From Bathymodiolus brooksi (Eukaryota; Mollusca; Bivalvia; Mytilida; Modiolidae): a stretch of 64,000 bases of DNA. The stretch spans positions 147,826,196 through 147,890,195 of the forward strand of contig OY804577.1 of assembly GCA_963680875.1 (NCBI GenBank), in the 5' to 3' direction. The position numbers and the translations under genes were made by a program. Below are positions 41,841-56,060 of the stretch, piece after piece (position 1 is the first letter of the stretch; each line of letters starts with the position of its first letter). The notes beneath the pieces were generated by a model that was not told the DNA's origin, did not search any database, and was given only the letters and a program-made list of their open reading frames with translations.

Positions 41841-44800
41841 TCAGGTCTAACTGCCATGTTTTCTTTATATTAGCACCTTAACATCAATGATATTGTTCTG
41901 AGAAGTCAGATCTAACTGCCATGTTTTCTCAACATATTGTTCTGAGAAGTCAGATCTAACTGCCATGTTTTCTTTATATTAGCACCTTAACATCAATGAT
42001 ATTGTTCTGAGAAGTCAGATCTAACTGCCATGTTTTCTTTATATTAGCACCTTAACATCAGTGATATTGTTCTGAGAAGTCAGATCTAACTGCCATGTTT
42101 TCTTTATATTAGCACCTTAACATCAATGATATTGTTCTGAGAAGTCAGATCTAACTGCCATGTTTTCTTTATATTAGCACCTTAACATCAATGATATTGT
42201 TCTGAGAAGTCAGATCTAACTGCCATGTTTTCTTTATATTAGCACCTTAACATCAATGATATTGTTCTGAGAAGTCAGATCTAACTGCCATGTTTTCTTT
42301 ATATTAGCACCTTAACATCAATGATATTGTTCTGAGAAGTCAGATCTAACTGCCATGTTTTCTTTATATTAGCACCTTAACATCAATGATATTGTTCTGA
42401 GAAGTCAGATCTAACTGCCATGTTTTCTTTATATTAGCACCTTAACATCAATGATATTGTTCTGAGAAGTCAGATCTAACTGCCATGTTTTCTTTATATT
42501 AGCACCTTAACATCAATGATATTGTTCTGAGAAGTCAGATCTAACTGCCATGTTTTCTTTATATTAGCACCTTAACATCAATGATATTGTTCTGAGAAGT
42601 CAGATCTAACTGCCATGTTTTCTTTATATTAGCACCTTAACATCAATGATATTGTTCTGAGAAGTCAGATCTAACTGCCATGTTTTCTTTATATTAGCAC
42701 CTTAACATCAATGATATTGTTCTGAGAAGTCAGATCTAACTGCCATGTTTTCTTTATATTAGCACCTTAACATCAATGATATTGTTCTGAGAAGTCAGAT
42801 CTAACTGCCATGTTTTCTTTATATTAGCACCTTAACATCAATGATATTGTTCTGAGAAGTCAGATCTAACTGCCATGTTTTCTTTATATTAGCACCTTAA
42901 CATCAATGATATTGTTCTGAGAAGTCAGATCTAACTGCCATGTTTTCTCAACATATTGTTCTGAGAAGTCAGATCTAACTGCCATGTTTTCTTTATATTA
43001 GCACCTTAACATCAATGATATTGTTCTGAGAAGTCAGATCTAACTGCCATGTTTTCTTTATATTAGCACCTTAACATCAATGATATTGTTCTGAGAAGTC
43101 AGATCTAACTGCCATGTTTTCTTTATATTAGCACCTTAACATCAATGATATTGTTCTGAGAAGTCAGATCTAACTGCCATGTTTTCTTTATATTAGCACC
43201 TTAACATCAATGATATTGTTCTGAGAAGTCAGATCTAACTGCCATGTTTTCTCAACATATTGTTCTGAGAAGTCAGATCTAACTGCCATGTTTTCTTTAT
43301 ATTAGCACCTTAACATCAATGATATTGTTCTGAGAAGTCAGATCTAACTGCCATGTTTTCTCAACATATTGTTCTGAGAAGTCAGATCTAACTGCCATGT
43401 TTTCTTTATATTAGCACCTTAACATCAATGATATTGTTCTGAGAAGTCAGATCTAACTGCCATGTTTTCTTTATATTAGCACCTTAACATCAATGATATT
43501 GTTCTGAGAAGTCAGATCTAACTGCCATGTTTTCTCAACATATTGTTCTGAGAAGTCAGATCTAACTGCCATGTTTTCTTTATATTAGCACCTTAACATC
43601 AATGATATTGTTCTGAGAAGTCAGATCTAACTGCCATGTTTTCTTTATATTAGCACCTTAACATCAATGATATTGTTCTGAGAAGTCAGATCTAACTGCC
43701 ATGTTTTCTTTATATTAGCACCTTAACATCAATGATATTGTTCTGAGAAGTCAGATCTAACTGCCATGTTTTCTTTATATTAGCACCTTAACATCAATGA
43801 TATTGTTCTGAGAAGTCAGATCTAACTGCCATGTTTTCTTTATATTAGCACCTTAACATCAATGATATTGTTCTGAGAAGTCAGGTCTAACTGCCATGTT
43901 TTCTTTATATTAGCACCTTAACATCAATGATATTGTTCTGAGAAGTCAGATCTAACTGCCATGTTTTCTCAACATATTGTTCTGAGAAGTCAGATCTAAC
44001 TGCCATGTTTTCTTTATATTAGCACCTTAACATCAATGATATTGTTCTGAGAAGTCAGATCTAACTGCCATGTTTTCTTTATATTAGCACCTTAACATCA
44101 GTGATATTGTTCTGAGAAGTCAGATCTAACTGCCATGTTTTCTTTATATTAGCACCTTAACATCAATGATATTGTTCTGAGAAGTCAGATCTAACTGCCA
44201 TGTTTTCTTTATATTAGCACCTTAACATCAATGATATTGTTCTGAGAAGTCAGATCTAACTGCCATGTTTTCTTTATATTAGCACCTTAACATCAATGAT
44301 ATTGTTCTGAGAAGTCAGATCTAACTGCCATGTTTTCTTTATATTAGCACCTTAACATCAATGATATTGTTCTGAGAAGTCAGATCTAACTGCCATGTTT
44401 TCTTTATATTAGCACCTTAACATCAATGATATTGTTCTGAGAAGTCAGATCTAACTGCCATGTTTTCTTTATATTAGCACCTTAACATCAATGATATTGT
44501 TCTGAGAAGTCAGGTCTAACTGCCATGTTTTCTTTATATTAGCACCTTAACATCAATGATATTGTTCTGAGAAGTCAGATCTAACTGCCATGTTTTCTTT
44601 ATATTAGCACCTTAACATCAATGATATTGTTCTGAGAAGTCAGATCTAACTGCCATGTTTTCTTTATATTAGCACCTTAACATCAATGATATTGTTCTGA
44701 GAAGTCAGATCTAACTGCCATGTTTTCTTTATATTAGCACCTTAACATCAATGATATTGTTCTGAGAAGTCAGATCTAACTGCCATGTTTTCTTTATATT

Positions 44801-45924
44801 AGCACCTTAACATCAATGATATTGTTCTGAGAAGTCAGATCTAACTGCCATGTTTTCTTTATATTAGCACCTTAACATCAATGATATTGTTCTGAGAAGT
44901 CAGATCTAACTGCCATGTTTTCTTTATATTAGCACCTTAACATCAATGATATTGTTCTGAGAAGTCAGATCTAACTGCCATGTTTTCTCAACATATTGTT
45001 CTGAGAAGTCAGATCTAACTGCCATGTTTTCTTTATATTAGCACCTTAACATCAATGATATTGTTCTGAGAAGTCAGATCTAACTGCCATGTTTTCTTTA
45101 TATTAGCACCTTAACATCAATGATATTGTTCTGAGAAGTCAGATCTAACTGCCATGTTTTCTTTATATTAGCACCTTAACATCAATGATATTGTTCTGAG
45201 AAGTCAGATCTAACTGCCATGTTTTCTTTATATTAGCACCTTAACATCAATGATATTGTTCTGAGAAGTCAGATCTAACTGCCATGTTTTCTCAACATAT
45301 TGTTCTGAGAAGTCAGATCTAACTGCCATGTTTTCTTTATATTAGCACCTTAACATCAATGATATTGTTCTGAGAAGTCAGATCTAACTGCCATGTTTTC
45401 TCAACATATTGTTCTGAGAAGTCAGATCTAACTGCCATGTTTTCTTTATATTAGCACCTTAACATCAATGATATTGTTCTGAGAAGTCAGATCTAACTGC
45501 CATGTTTTCTTTATATTAGCACCTTAACATCAATGATATTGTTCTGAGAAGTCAGATCTAACTGCCATGTTTTCTCAACATATTGTTCTGAGAAGTCAGA
45601 TCTAACTGCCATGTTTTCTTTATATTAGCACCTTAACATCAATGATATTGTTCTGAGAAGTCAGATCTAACTGCCATGTTTTCTTTATATTAGCACCTTA
45701 ACATCAATGATATTGTTCTGAGAAGTCAGATCTAACTGCCATGTTTTCTTTATATTAGCACCTTAACATCAATGATATTGTTCTGAGAAGTCAGATCTAA
45801 CTGCCATGTTTTCTTTATATTAGCACCTTAACATCAATGATATTGTTCTGAGAAGTCAGATCTAACTGCCATGTTTTCTTTATATTAGCACCTTAACATC
45901 AATGATATTGTTCTGAGAAGTCAG
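41841..45924. repeat. 2,040-bp higher-order repeat in array C, two copies
   Basis: The caggtct variant at 41841 recurs at 43881 and the atcagtgat variant at 42061 recurs at 44101, both with a shift of 2,040 bp (28 x 65 + 5 x 44). The order of long and short units matches until about 45924, where a ttttcacaaca short unit interrupts. One caggtct change near 44513 is private to the second copy. Confidence 0.85.
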
Positions 45925-48900
45925 ATCTAACTGCCATGTTTTCACAACATATTGTTCTGAGAAGTCAGATCTAACTGCCATGTTTTCTTTATATTAGCAC
46001 CTTAACATCAATGATATTGTTCTGAGAAGTCAGGTCTAACTGCCATGTTTTCTTTATATTAGCACCTTAACATCAATGATATTGTTCTGAGAAGTCAGAT
46101 CTAACTGCCATGTTTTCTTTATATTAGCACCTTAACATCAATGATATTGTTCTGAGAAGTCAGATCTAACTGCCATGTTTTCTTTATATTAGCACCTTAA
46201 CATCAATGATATTGTTCTGAGAAGTCAGATCTAACTGCCATGTTTTCTTTATATTAGCACCTTAACATCAATGATATTGTTCTGAGAAGTCAGATCTAAC
46301 TGCCATGTTTTCTTTATATTAGCACCTTAACATCAATGATATTGTTCTGAGAAGTCAGATCTAACTGCTATTTTTTCTTTATATTAGCACCTTAACATCA
46401 ATGATATTGTTCTGAGAAGTCAGATCTAACTGCCATGTTTTCTCAACATATTGTTCTGAGAAGTCAGATCTAACTGCCATGTTTTCTTTATATTAGCACC
46501 TTAACATCAATGATATTGTTCTGAGAAGTCAGATCTAACTGCCATGTTTTCTTTATATTAGCACCTTAACATCAATGATATTGTTCTGAGAAGTCAGATC
46601 TAACTGCCATGTTTTCTTTATATTAGCACCTTAACATCAATGATATTGTTCTGAGAAGTCAGATCTAACTGCCATGTTTTCTTTACATTAGCACCTTAAC
46701 ATCAATGATATTGTTCTGAGAAGTCAGATCTAACTGCCATGTTTTCTCAACATATTGTTCTGAGAAGTCAGATCTAACTGCCATGTTTTCTTTATATTAG
46801 CACCTTAACATCAATGATATTGTTCTGAGAAGTCAGATCTAACTGCCATGTTTTCTTTATATTAGCACCTTAACATCAATGATATTGTTCTGAGAAGTCA
46901 GATCTAACTGCCATGTTTTCTTTATATTAGCACCTTAACATCAATGATATTGTTCTGAGAAGTCAGATCTAACTGCCATGTTTTCTTTATATTAGCACCT
47001 TAACATCAATGATATTGTTCTGAGAAGTCAGGTCTAACTGCCATGTTTTCTTTATATTAGCACCTTAACATCAATGATATTGTTCTGAGAAGTCAGATCT
47101 AACTGCCATGTTTTCTTTATATTAGCACCTTAACATCAATGATATTGTTCTGAGAAGTCAGATCTAACTGCCATGTTTTCTTTATATTAGCACCTTAACA
47201 TCAATGATATTGTTCTGAGAAGTCAGATCTAACTGCCATGTTTTCTCAACATATTGTTCTGAGAAGTCAGATCTAACTGCCATGTTTTCTTTATATTAGC
47301 ACCTTAACATCAATGATATTGTTCTGAGAAGTCAGATCTAACTGCCATGTTTTCTTTATATTAGCACCTTAACATCAATGATATTGTTCTGAGAAGTCAG
47401 ATCTAACTGCCATGTTTTCTTTATATTAGCACCTTAACATCAATGATATTGTTCTGAGAAGTCAGATCTAACTGCCATGTTTTCTTTATATTAGCACCTT
47501 AACATCAATGATATTGTTCTGAGAAGTCAGATCTAACTGCCATGTTTTCTTTATATTAGCACCTTAACATCAATGATATTGTTCTGAGAAGTCAGATCTA
47601 ACTGCCATGTTTTCTTTATATTAGCACCTTAACATCAATGATATTGTTCTGAGAAGTCAGATCTAACTGCCATGTTTTCTTTATATTAGCACCTTAACAT
47701 CAATGATATTGTTCTGAGAAGTCAGATCTAACTGCCATGTTTTCTTTATATTAGCACCTTAACATCAATGATATTGTTCTGAGAAGTCAGGTCTAACTGC
47801 CATGTTTTCTTTATATTAGCACCTTAACATCAATGATATTGTTCTGAGAAGTCAGATCTAACTGCCATGTTTTCTTTATATTAGCACCTTAACATCAATG
47901 ATATTGTTCTGAGAAGTCAGATCTAACTGCCATGTTTTCTTTATATTAGCACCTTAACATCAATGATATTGTTCTGAGAAGTCAGATCTAACTGCCATGT
48001 TTTCTTTATATTAGCACCTTAACATCAATGATATTGTTCTGAGAAGTCAGATCTAACTGCCATGTTTTCTTTATATTAGCACCTTAACATCAATGATATT
48101 GTTCTGAGAAGTCAGATCTAACTGCCATGTTTTCTTTATATTAGCACCTTAACATCAATGATATTGTTCTGAGAAGTCAGGTCTAACTGCCATGTTTTCT
48201 TTATATTAGCACCTTAACATCAATGATATTGTTCTGAGAAGTCAGATCTAACTGCCATGATTTCTCAACATATTGTTCTGAGAAGTCAGATCTAACTGCC
48301 ATGTTTTCTTTATATTAGCACCTTAACATCAATGATATTGTTCTGAGAAGTCAGATCTAACTGCCATGTTTTCTCAACATATTGTTCTGAGAAGTCAGAT
48401 CTAACTGCCATGTTTTCTTTATATTAGCACCTTAACATCAATGATATTGTTCTGAGAAGTCAGATCTAACTGCCATGTTTTCTTTATATTAGCACCTTAA
48501 CATCAATGATATTGTTCTGAGAAGTCAGGTCTAACTGCCATGTTTTCTTTATATTAGCACCTTAACATCAATGATATTGTTCTGAGAAGTCAGATCTAAC
48601 TGCCATGTTTTCTCAACATATTGTTCTGAGAAGTCAGATCTAACTGCCATGTTTTCTTTATATTAGCACCTTAACATCAATGATATTGTTCTGAGAAGTC
48701 AGATCTAACTGCCATGTTTTCTTTATATTAGCACCTTAACATCAATGATATTGTTCTGAGAAGTCAGATCTAACTGCCATGTTTTCTCGACATATTGTTC
48801 TGAGAAGTCAGATCTAACTGCCATGTTTTCTTTATATTAGCACCTTAACATCAATGATATTGTTCTGAGAAGTCAGATCTAACTGCCATGTTTTCTTTAT

Positions 48901-51274
48901 ATTAGCACCTTAACATCAATGATATTGTTCTGAGAAGTCAGATCTGACTGCCATGTTTTCTCAACATATTGTTCTGAGAAGTCAGATCTAACTGCCATGT
49001 TTTCTTTATATTAGCACCTTAACATCAATGATATTGTTCTGAGAAGTCAGATCTAACTGCCATGTTTTCTTTATATTAGCACCTTAACATCAATGATATT
49101 GTTCTGAGAAGTCAGATCTAACTGCCATGTTTTCTTTATATTAGCACCTTAACATCAATGATATTGTTCTGAGAAGTCAGATCTAACTGCCATGTTTTCT
49201 TTATATTAGCACCTTAACATCAATGATATTGTTCTGAGAAGTCAGGTCTAACTGCCATGTTTTCTTTATATTAGCACCTTAACATCAATGATATTGTTCT
49301 GAGAAGTCAGGTCTAACTGCCATGTTTTCTTTATATTAGCACCTTAACATCAATGATATTGTTCTGAGAAGTCAGATCTAACTGCCATGTTTTCTCAACA
49401 TATTGTTCTGAGAAGTCAGATCTAACTGCCATGTTTTCTTTATATTAGCACCTTAACATCAATGATATTGTTCTGAGAAGTCAGGTCTAACTGCCATGTT
49501 TTCTTTATATTAGCACCTTAACATCAATGATATTGTTCTGAGAAGTCAGATCTAACTGCCATGTTTTCTCAACATATTGTTCTGAGAAGTCAGATCTAAC
49601 TGCCATGTTTTCTTTATATTAGCACCTTAACATCAATGATATTGTTCTGAGAAGTCAGGTCTAACTGCCATGTTTTCTTTATATTAGCACCTTAACATCA
49701 ATGATATTGTTCTGAGAAGTCAGATCTAACTGCCATGTTTTCTCAACATATTGTTCTGAGAAGTCAGATCTAACTGCCATGTTTTCTTTATATTAGCAGC
49801 TTAACATCAATGATATTGTTCTGAGAAGTCAGGTCTAACTGCCATGTTTTCTTTATATTAGCACCTTAACATCAATGATATTGTTCTGAGAAGTCAGATC
49901 TAACTGCCATGTTTTCTCAACATATTGTTCTGAGAAGTCAGATCTAACTGCCATGTTTTCTTTATATTAGCACCTTAACATCAATGATATTGTTCTGAGA
50001 AGTCAGATCTAACTGCCATGTTTTCTTTATATTAGCACCTTAACATCAATGATATTGTTCTGAGAAGTCAGATCTAACTGCCATGTTTTCTTTATATTAG
50101 CACCTTAACATCAATGATATTGTTCTGAGAAGTCAGGTCTAACTGCCATGTTTTCTTTATATTAGCACCTTAACATCAATGATATTGTTCTGAGAAGTCA
50201 GATCTAACTGCCATGTTTTCTCAACATATTGTTCTGAGAAGTCAGATCTAACTGCCATGTTTTCTTTATATTAGCACCTTAACATCAATGATATTGTTCT
50301 GAGAAGTCAGATCTAACTGCCATGTTTTCTTTATATTAGCACCTTAACATCAATGATATTGTTCTGAGAAGTCAGATCTAACTGCCATGTTTTCTTTATA
50401 TTAGCACCTTAACATCAATGATATTGTTCTGAGAAGTCAGATCTAACTGCCATGTTTTCTTTATATTAGCACCTTAACATCAATGATATTGTTCTGAGAA
50501 GTCAGATCTAACTGCCATGTTTTCTTTATATTAGCACCTTAACAACAATGATATTGTTCTGAGAAGTCAGATCTAACTGCCATGTTTTCTCAACATATTG
50601 TTCTGAGAAGTCAGATCTAACTGCCATGTTTTCTTTATATTAGCACCTTAACATCAATGATATTGTTCTGAGAAGTCAGATCTAACTGCCATGTTTTCTT
50701 TATATTAGCACCTTAACATCAATGATATTGTTCTGAGAAGTCAGATCTGACTACCATGTTTTCTCAACATATTGTTCTGAGAAGTCAGATCTAACTGCCA
50801 TGTTTTCTCAACATATTGTTCTGAGAAGTCAGATCTAACTGCCATGTTTTCTCAACATATTGTTCTGAGAAGTCAGATCTAACTGCCATGTTTTCTTTAT
50901 ATTAGCACCTTAACATCAATGATATTGTTCTGAGAAGTCAGATCTAACTGCCATGTTTTCTTTATATTAGCACCTTAACATCAATGATATTGTTCTGAGA
51001 AGTCAGATCTAACTGCCATGTTTTCTTTATATTAGCACCTTAACATCAATGATATTGTTCTGAGAAGTTAGGTCTAACTGCCATGTTTTCTTTATATTAG
51101 CACCTTAACATCAATGATATTGTTCTGAGAAGTCAGGTCTAACTGCCATGTTTTCTCAACATATTGTTCTGAGAAGTCAGATCTAACTGCCATGTTTTCT
51201 CAGCATATTGTTCTGAGAAGTCAGATCTAACTGCCATGTTTTCTCAACATATTTTAGAAAAAGAAAATGATTCC

Positions 51275-54200
51275 TAGAAATACAATGTCAATAAACCCTC
51301 TTGTCTCTAATTAGAAATACAATGTCAATAAACCCTCTTGTCTCTAATTAGAAATACAATGTCAATAAACCCTCTTGTCTCTAATTAGAAATACAATGTC
51401 AATAAACCCTCTTGTCTCTAATTAGAAATACAATGTCAATAAACCCTCTTGTCTCTAATTAGAAATACAATGTCAATAAACCCTCTTGTCTCTAATTAGA
51501 AATACAATGTCAATAAACCCTCTTGTCTCTAATTAGAAATACAATGTCAATAAACCCTCTTGTCTCTAATTAGAAATACAATGTAAAATAAACCCCCTTG
51601 TCTCTAATTAGAAATACAATGTCAATAAACCCCCTTGTCTCTAATTAGAAATACAATGTCAATAAACCCTCTTGTCTCTAATTAGAAATACAATGTCAAT
51701 AAACCCTCTTGTCTCTAATTAGAAATACAATGTCAATAAACCCTCTTGTCTCTAATTAGAAATACAATGTCAATAAACCCTCTTGTCTCTAATTAGAAAT
51801 ACAATGTCAATAAACCCTCTTGTCTCTAATTAGAAATACAATGTCAATAAACCCTCTTGTCTCTAATTAGAAATACAATGTCAATAAACCCTCTTGTCTC
51901 TAATTAGAAATACAATGTCAATAAACCCTCTTGTCTCTAATTAGAAATACAATGTAAAATAAACCCCCTTGTCTCTAATTAGAAATACAATGTCAATAAA
52001 CCCCCTTGTCTCTAATTAGAAATACAATGTCAATAAACCCTCTTGTCTCTAATTAGAAATACAATGTCAATAAACCCTCTTGTCTCTAATTAGAAATACA
52101 ATGTCAATAAACCCTCTTGTCTCTAATTAGAAATACAATGTCAATAAACCCTCTTGTCTCTAATTAGAAATACAATGTAAAATAAACCCCCTTGTCTCTA
52201 ATTAGAAATACAATGTCAATAAACCCCCTTGTCTCTAATTAGAAATACAATGTCAATAAACCCTCTTGTCTCTAATTAGAAATACAATGTCAATAAACCC
52301 TCTTGTCTCTAATTAGAAATACAATGTCAATAAACCCTCTTGTCTCTAATTAGAAATACAATGTCAATAAACCCTCTTGTCTCTAATTAGAAATACAATG
52401 TCAATAAACCCTCTTGTCTCTAATTAGAAATACAATGTCAATAAACCCTCTTGTCTCTAATTAGAAATACAATGTCAATAAACCCTCTTGTCTCTAATTA
52501 GAAATACAATGTCAATAAACCCTCTTGTCTCTAATTAGAAATACAATGTCAATAAACCCTCTTGTCTCTAATTAGAAATACAATGTAAAATAAACCCCCT
52601 TGTCTCTAATTAGAAATACAATGTCAATAAACCCCCTTGTCTCTAATTAGAAATACAATGTCAATAAACCCTCTTGTCTCTAATTAGAAATACAATGTCA
52701 ATAAACCCTCTTGTCTCTAATTAGAAATACAATGTCAATAAACCCTCTTGTCTCTAATTAGAAATACAATGTCAATAAACCCTCTTGTCTCTAATTAGAA
52801 ATACAATGTCAATAAACCCTCTTGTCTCTAATTAGAAATACAATGTCAATAAACCCTCTTGTCTCTAATTAGAAATACAATGTACAATAAACCCCCTTGT
52901 CTCTAATTAGAAATACAATGTCAATAAACCCCCTTGTCTCTAATTAGAAATACAATGTCAATAAACCCTCTTTTCTCTAATTAGAAATACAATGTCAATA
53001 AACCCTCTTGTCTCTAATTAGAAATACAATGTCAATAAACCCTCTTGTCTCTAATTAGAAATACAATGTCAATAAACCCTCTTGTCTCTAATTAGAAATA
53101 TAATGTAAAATAAACCCTCTTGTCTCTAATTAGAATTACAATGTCAATAAACCCCCTTGTCTCTAATTAGAAATACAATGTCAATAAACCCTCTTGTCTC
53201 TAATTAGAAATACAATGTCAATAAACCCTCTTGTCTCTAATTAGAAATACAATGTCAATAAACCCTCTTGTCTCTAATTAGAAATACAATGTCAATAAAC
53301 CCTCTTGTCTCTAATTAGATATACAATGTCAATAAACCCTCTTGTCTCTAATTAGAAATACAATGTCAATAAACCCTCTTGTCTCTAATTAGAAATACAA
53401 TGTCAATAAACCCTCTTGTCTCTAATTAGAAATACAATGTCAATAAACCCTCTTGTCTCTAATTAGAAATACAATGTCAATAAACCCTCTTGTCTCTAAT
53501 TAGAAATACAATGTCAATAAACCCTCTTGTCTCTAATTAGAAATACAATGTCAATAAACCCTCTTGTCTCTAATTAGAAATACAATGTCGATAAACCCTC
53601 TTGTCTCTAATTAGAAATACAATGTCGATAAACCCTCTTGTCTCTAATTAGAAATACAATGTCGATAAACCCTCTTGTCTCTAATTAGAAATACAATGTC
53701 AATAAACCCTCTTGTCTCTAATTAGAAATACAGTGTCAATAAACCCTCTTGTCTCTAATTAGAAATACAATGTCAATAAACCCTCTTGTCTCTAATTAGA
53801 AATACAATGTCAATAAACCCTCTTGTCTCTAATTTGAAATACAATGTCAATAAACCCTCTTGTCTCTAATTAGAAATACAATGTCAATAAACCCTCTTGT
53901 CTCTAATTAGAAATACAATGTCAATAAACCCTCTTGTCTCTAATTAGAAATACAATGTCAATAAACCCTCTTGTCTCTAATTAGAAATACAATGTCAATA
54001 AACCCTCTTGTCTCTAATTAGAAATACAATGTCAATAAACCCTCTTGTCTCTAATTAGAAATACAATGTCAATAAACCCTCTTGTCTCTAATTAGAAATA
54101 CAATGTCAATAAACCCTCTTGTATCTAATTAGAAATACAATGTCAATAAACCCTCTTGTCTCTAATTAGAAATACAATGTCAATAAACCCCCTTGACTCT

Positions 54201-56060
54201 AATTAGAAATACAATGTCAATAAACCCCCTTGTCTCTAATTAGAAATACAATGTCAATAAACCCTCTTGTCTCTAATTAGAAATACAATGTCAATAAACC
54301 CTGTTGTCTCTAATTAGAAATACAATGTCAATAAACCCCCTTGTCTCTAATTAGAAATACAATGTCAATAAACCCCCTTGTCTCTAATTAGAAATACAAT
54401 GTCAATAAACCCTCTTGTCTCTAATTAGAAATACAATGTCAATAAACCCTCTTGTCTCTAATTAGAAATACAATGTCAATAAACCCTCTTGTCTCTAATT
54501 AGAAATACAATGTCAATAAACCCTCTTGTCTCTAATTAGAAATACAATGTCGATAAACCCTCTTGTCTCTAATTAGAAATACAATGTCGATAAACCCTCT
54601 TGTCTCTATTTAGAAATACAATGTCGATAAACCCTCTTGTCTCTAATTAGAAATACAATGTCAATAAACCCTCTTGTCTCTAATTAGAAATACAATGTCA
54701 ATAAACCCTCTTGTCTCTAATTAGAAATACAATGTCAATAAACCCTCTTGTCTCTAATTAGAAATACAATGTCAATAAACCCTCTTGTCTCTAATTAGAA
54801 ATACAATGTCAATAAACCCTCTTGTCTCTAATTAGAAATACAATGTCAATAAACCCTCTTATCTCTAATTAGAAATACAATGTCAATAAACCCTTTTGTC
54901 TCTAATTAGAAATACAATGTCAATAAACCCTCTTGTCTCTAATTAGAAATACAATGTCAATAAACCCTCTTGTCTCTAATTAGAAATACAATGTCAATAA
55001 ACCCTCTTGTCTCTAAATAGAAATACAATGTCAATAAACCCTCTTGTCTCTAATTAGAAATACAATGTCAATAAACCCTCTTGTCTCTAATTAGAAATAC
55101 AATGTCAATAAACCCTCTTGTCTCTAATTAGAAATACTATGTCAATAAACCCTCTTGTCTCTAATTAGAAATACAATGTCAATAAACCCTCTTGTCTCTA
55201 ATTAGAAATACAATGTCAATAAACCCCCTTGTCTCTAATTAGAAATACAATGTCAATAAACCCCCTTGTCTCTAATTAGAAATACAATGTCAATAAACCC
55301 TCTTGTCTCTAATTAGAAATACAATGTCAATAAACCCTCTTGTCTCTAATTAGAAATACAATGTCAATAAACCCTCTTGTCTCTAATTAGAAATACAATG
55401 TCAATAAACCCCCTTGTCTCTAATTAGAAATACAATGTCAATAAACCCCCTTGTCTCTAATTAGAAATACAATGTCAATAAACCCTCTTGTCTCTAATTA
55501 GAAATACAATGTCAATAAACCCTCTTGTCTCTAATTAGAAATACAATGTCAATAAACCCTCTTGTCTCTAATTAGAAATACAATGTCAATAAACCCTCTT
55601 GTCTCTAATTAGAAATACAATGTCAATAAACCCTCTTGTCTCTAATTAGAAATACAATGTCAATAAACCCTCTTGTCTCTAATTAGAAATACAATGTCAA
55701 TAAACCCTCTTGTCTCTAATTAGAAATACAATGTCAATAAACCCTTTTGTCTCTAATTAGAAATACAATGTCAATAAACCCTCTTGTCTCTAATTAGAAA
55801 TACAATGTCAATAAACCCTCTTGTCTCTAATTAGAAATACAATGTCAATAAACCCTCTTGTCTCTAATTAGAAATACAATGTCAATAAACCCTCTTGTCT
55901 CTAATTAGAAATACAATGTCAATAAACCCTCTTGTCTCTAATTAGAAATACAATGTCAATAAACCCTCTTGTCTCTAATTAGAAATACAATGTCAATCCT
56001 CTTGTCTCTAATTAGATAACAGAATGTCAATAAACCCTCTTGTCTCTAATTAGATAACAG
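51275..56060. repeat. Array D: 37-bp minisatellite, about 129 units
   Basis: The unit is taattagaaatacaatgtca followed by ataaaccctcttgtctc, 37 bp. Variants are aacccccttg for aaccctcttg, tcgataaac for tcaataaac, and a 38-bp form with atgtaaaataaac. The 38-bp form occurs at 51581, 51952, 52175, 52583 and 53103 (atgtacaata at 52880), always at spacings of a multiple of 37 plus 1. Three consecutive tcgataaac units near 53590 recur near 54552, a 962-bp (26-unit) higher-order shift. The last units degrade to ttagataacagaat. Confidence 0.97.

Larger units (their letters stand above)
35351..51252. repeat. Array C: satellite of 65-bp and 44-bp units, about 250 units
   Basis: All units share the 38-bp segment tattgttctgagaagtcaga, then tctaactgccatgttttc. 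Long units (65 bp) add a tail with ttatattagcaccttaac and atcaatga. Short units (44 bp) have only tcaaca or acaaca before the next tattgttctg. Unit-to-unit identity is very high. The main point changes are caggtctaac for cagatctaac, atcagtgat for atcaatgat, and ctgctattttttc for ctgccatgttttc. The unit carries AGATCT (BglII). The array begins in cattatgttagcacc and ends in two short units before attttagaaaaag. No open frame of note crosses it. Confidence 0.98.

Noticed and set aside
35351..51252. Array C short units as 'spacers' between long repeats
   Set aside because: The 44-bp units are shortened versions of the same unit sharing the 38-bp core, not independent spacer sequence.
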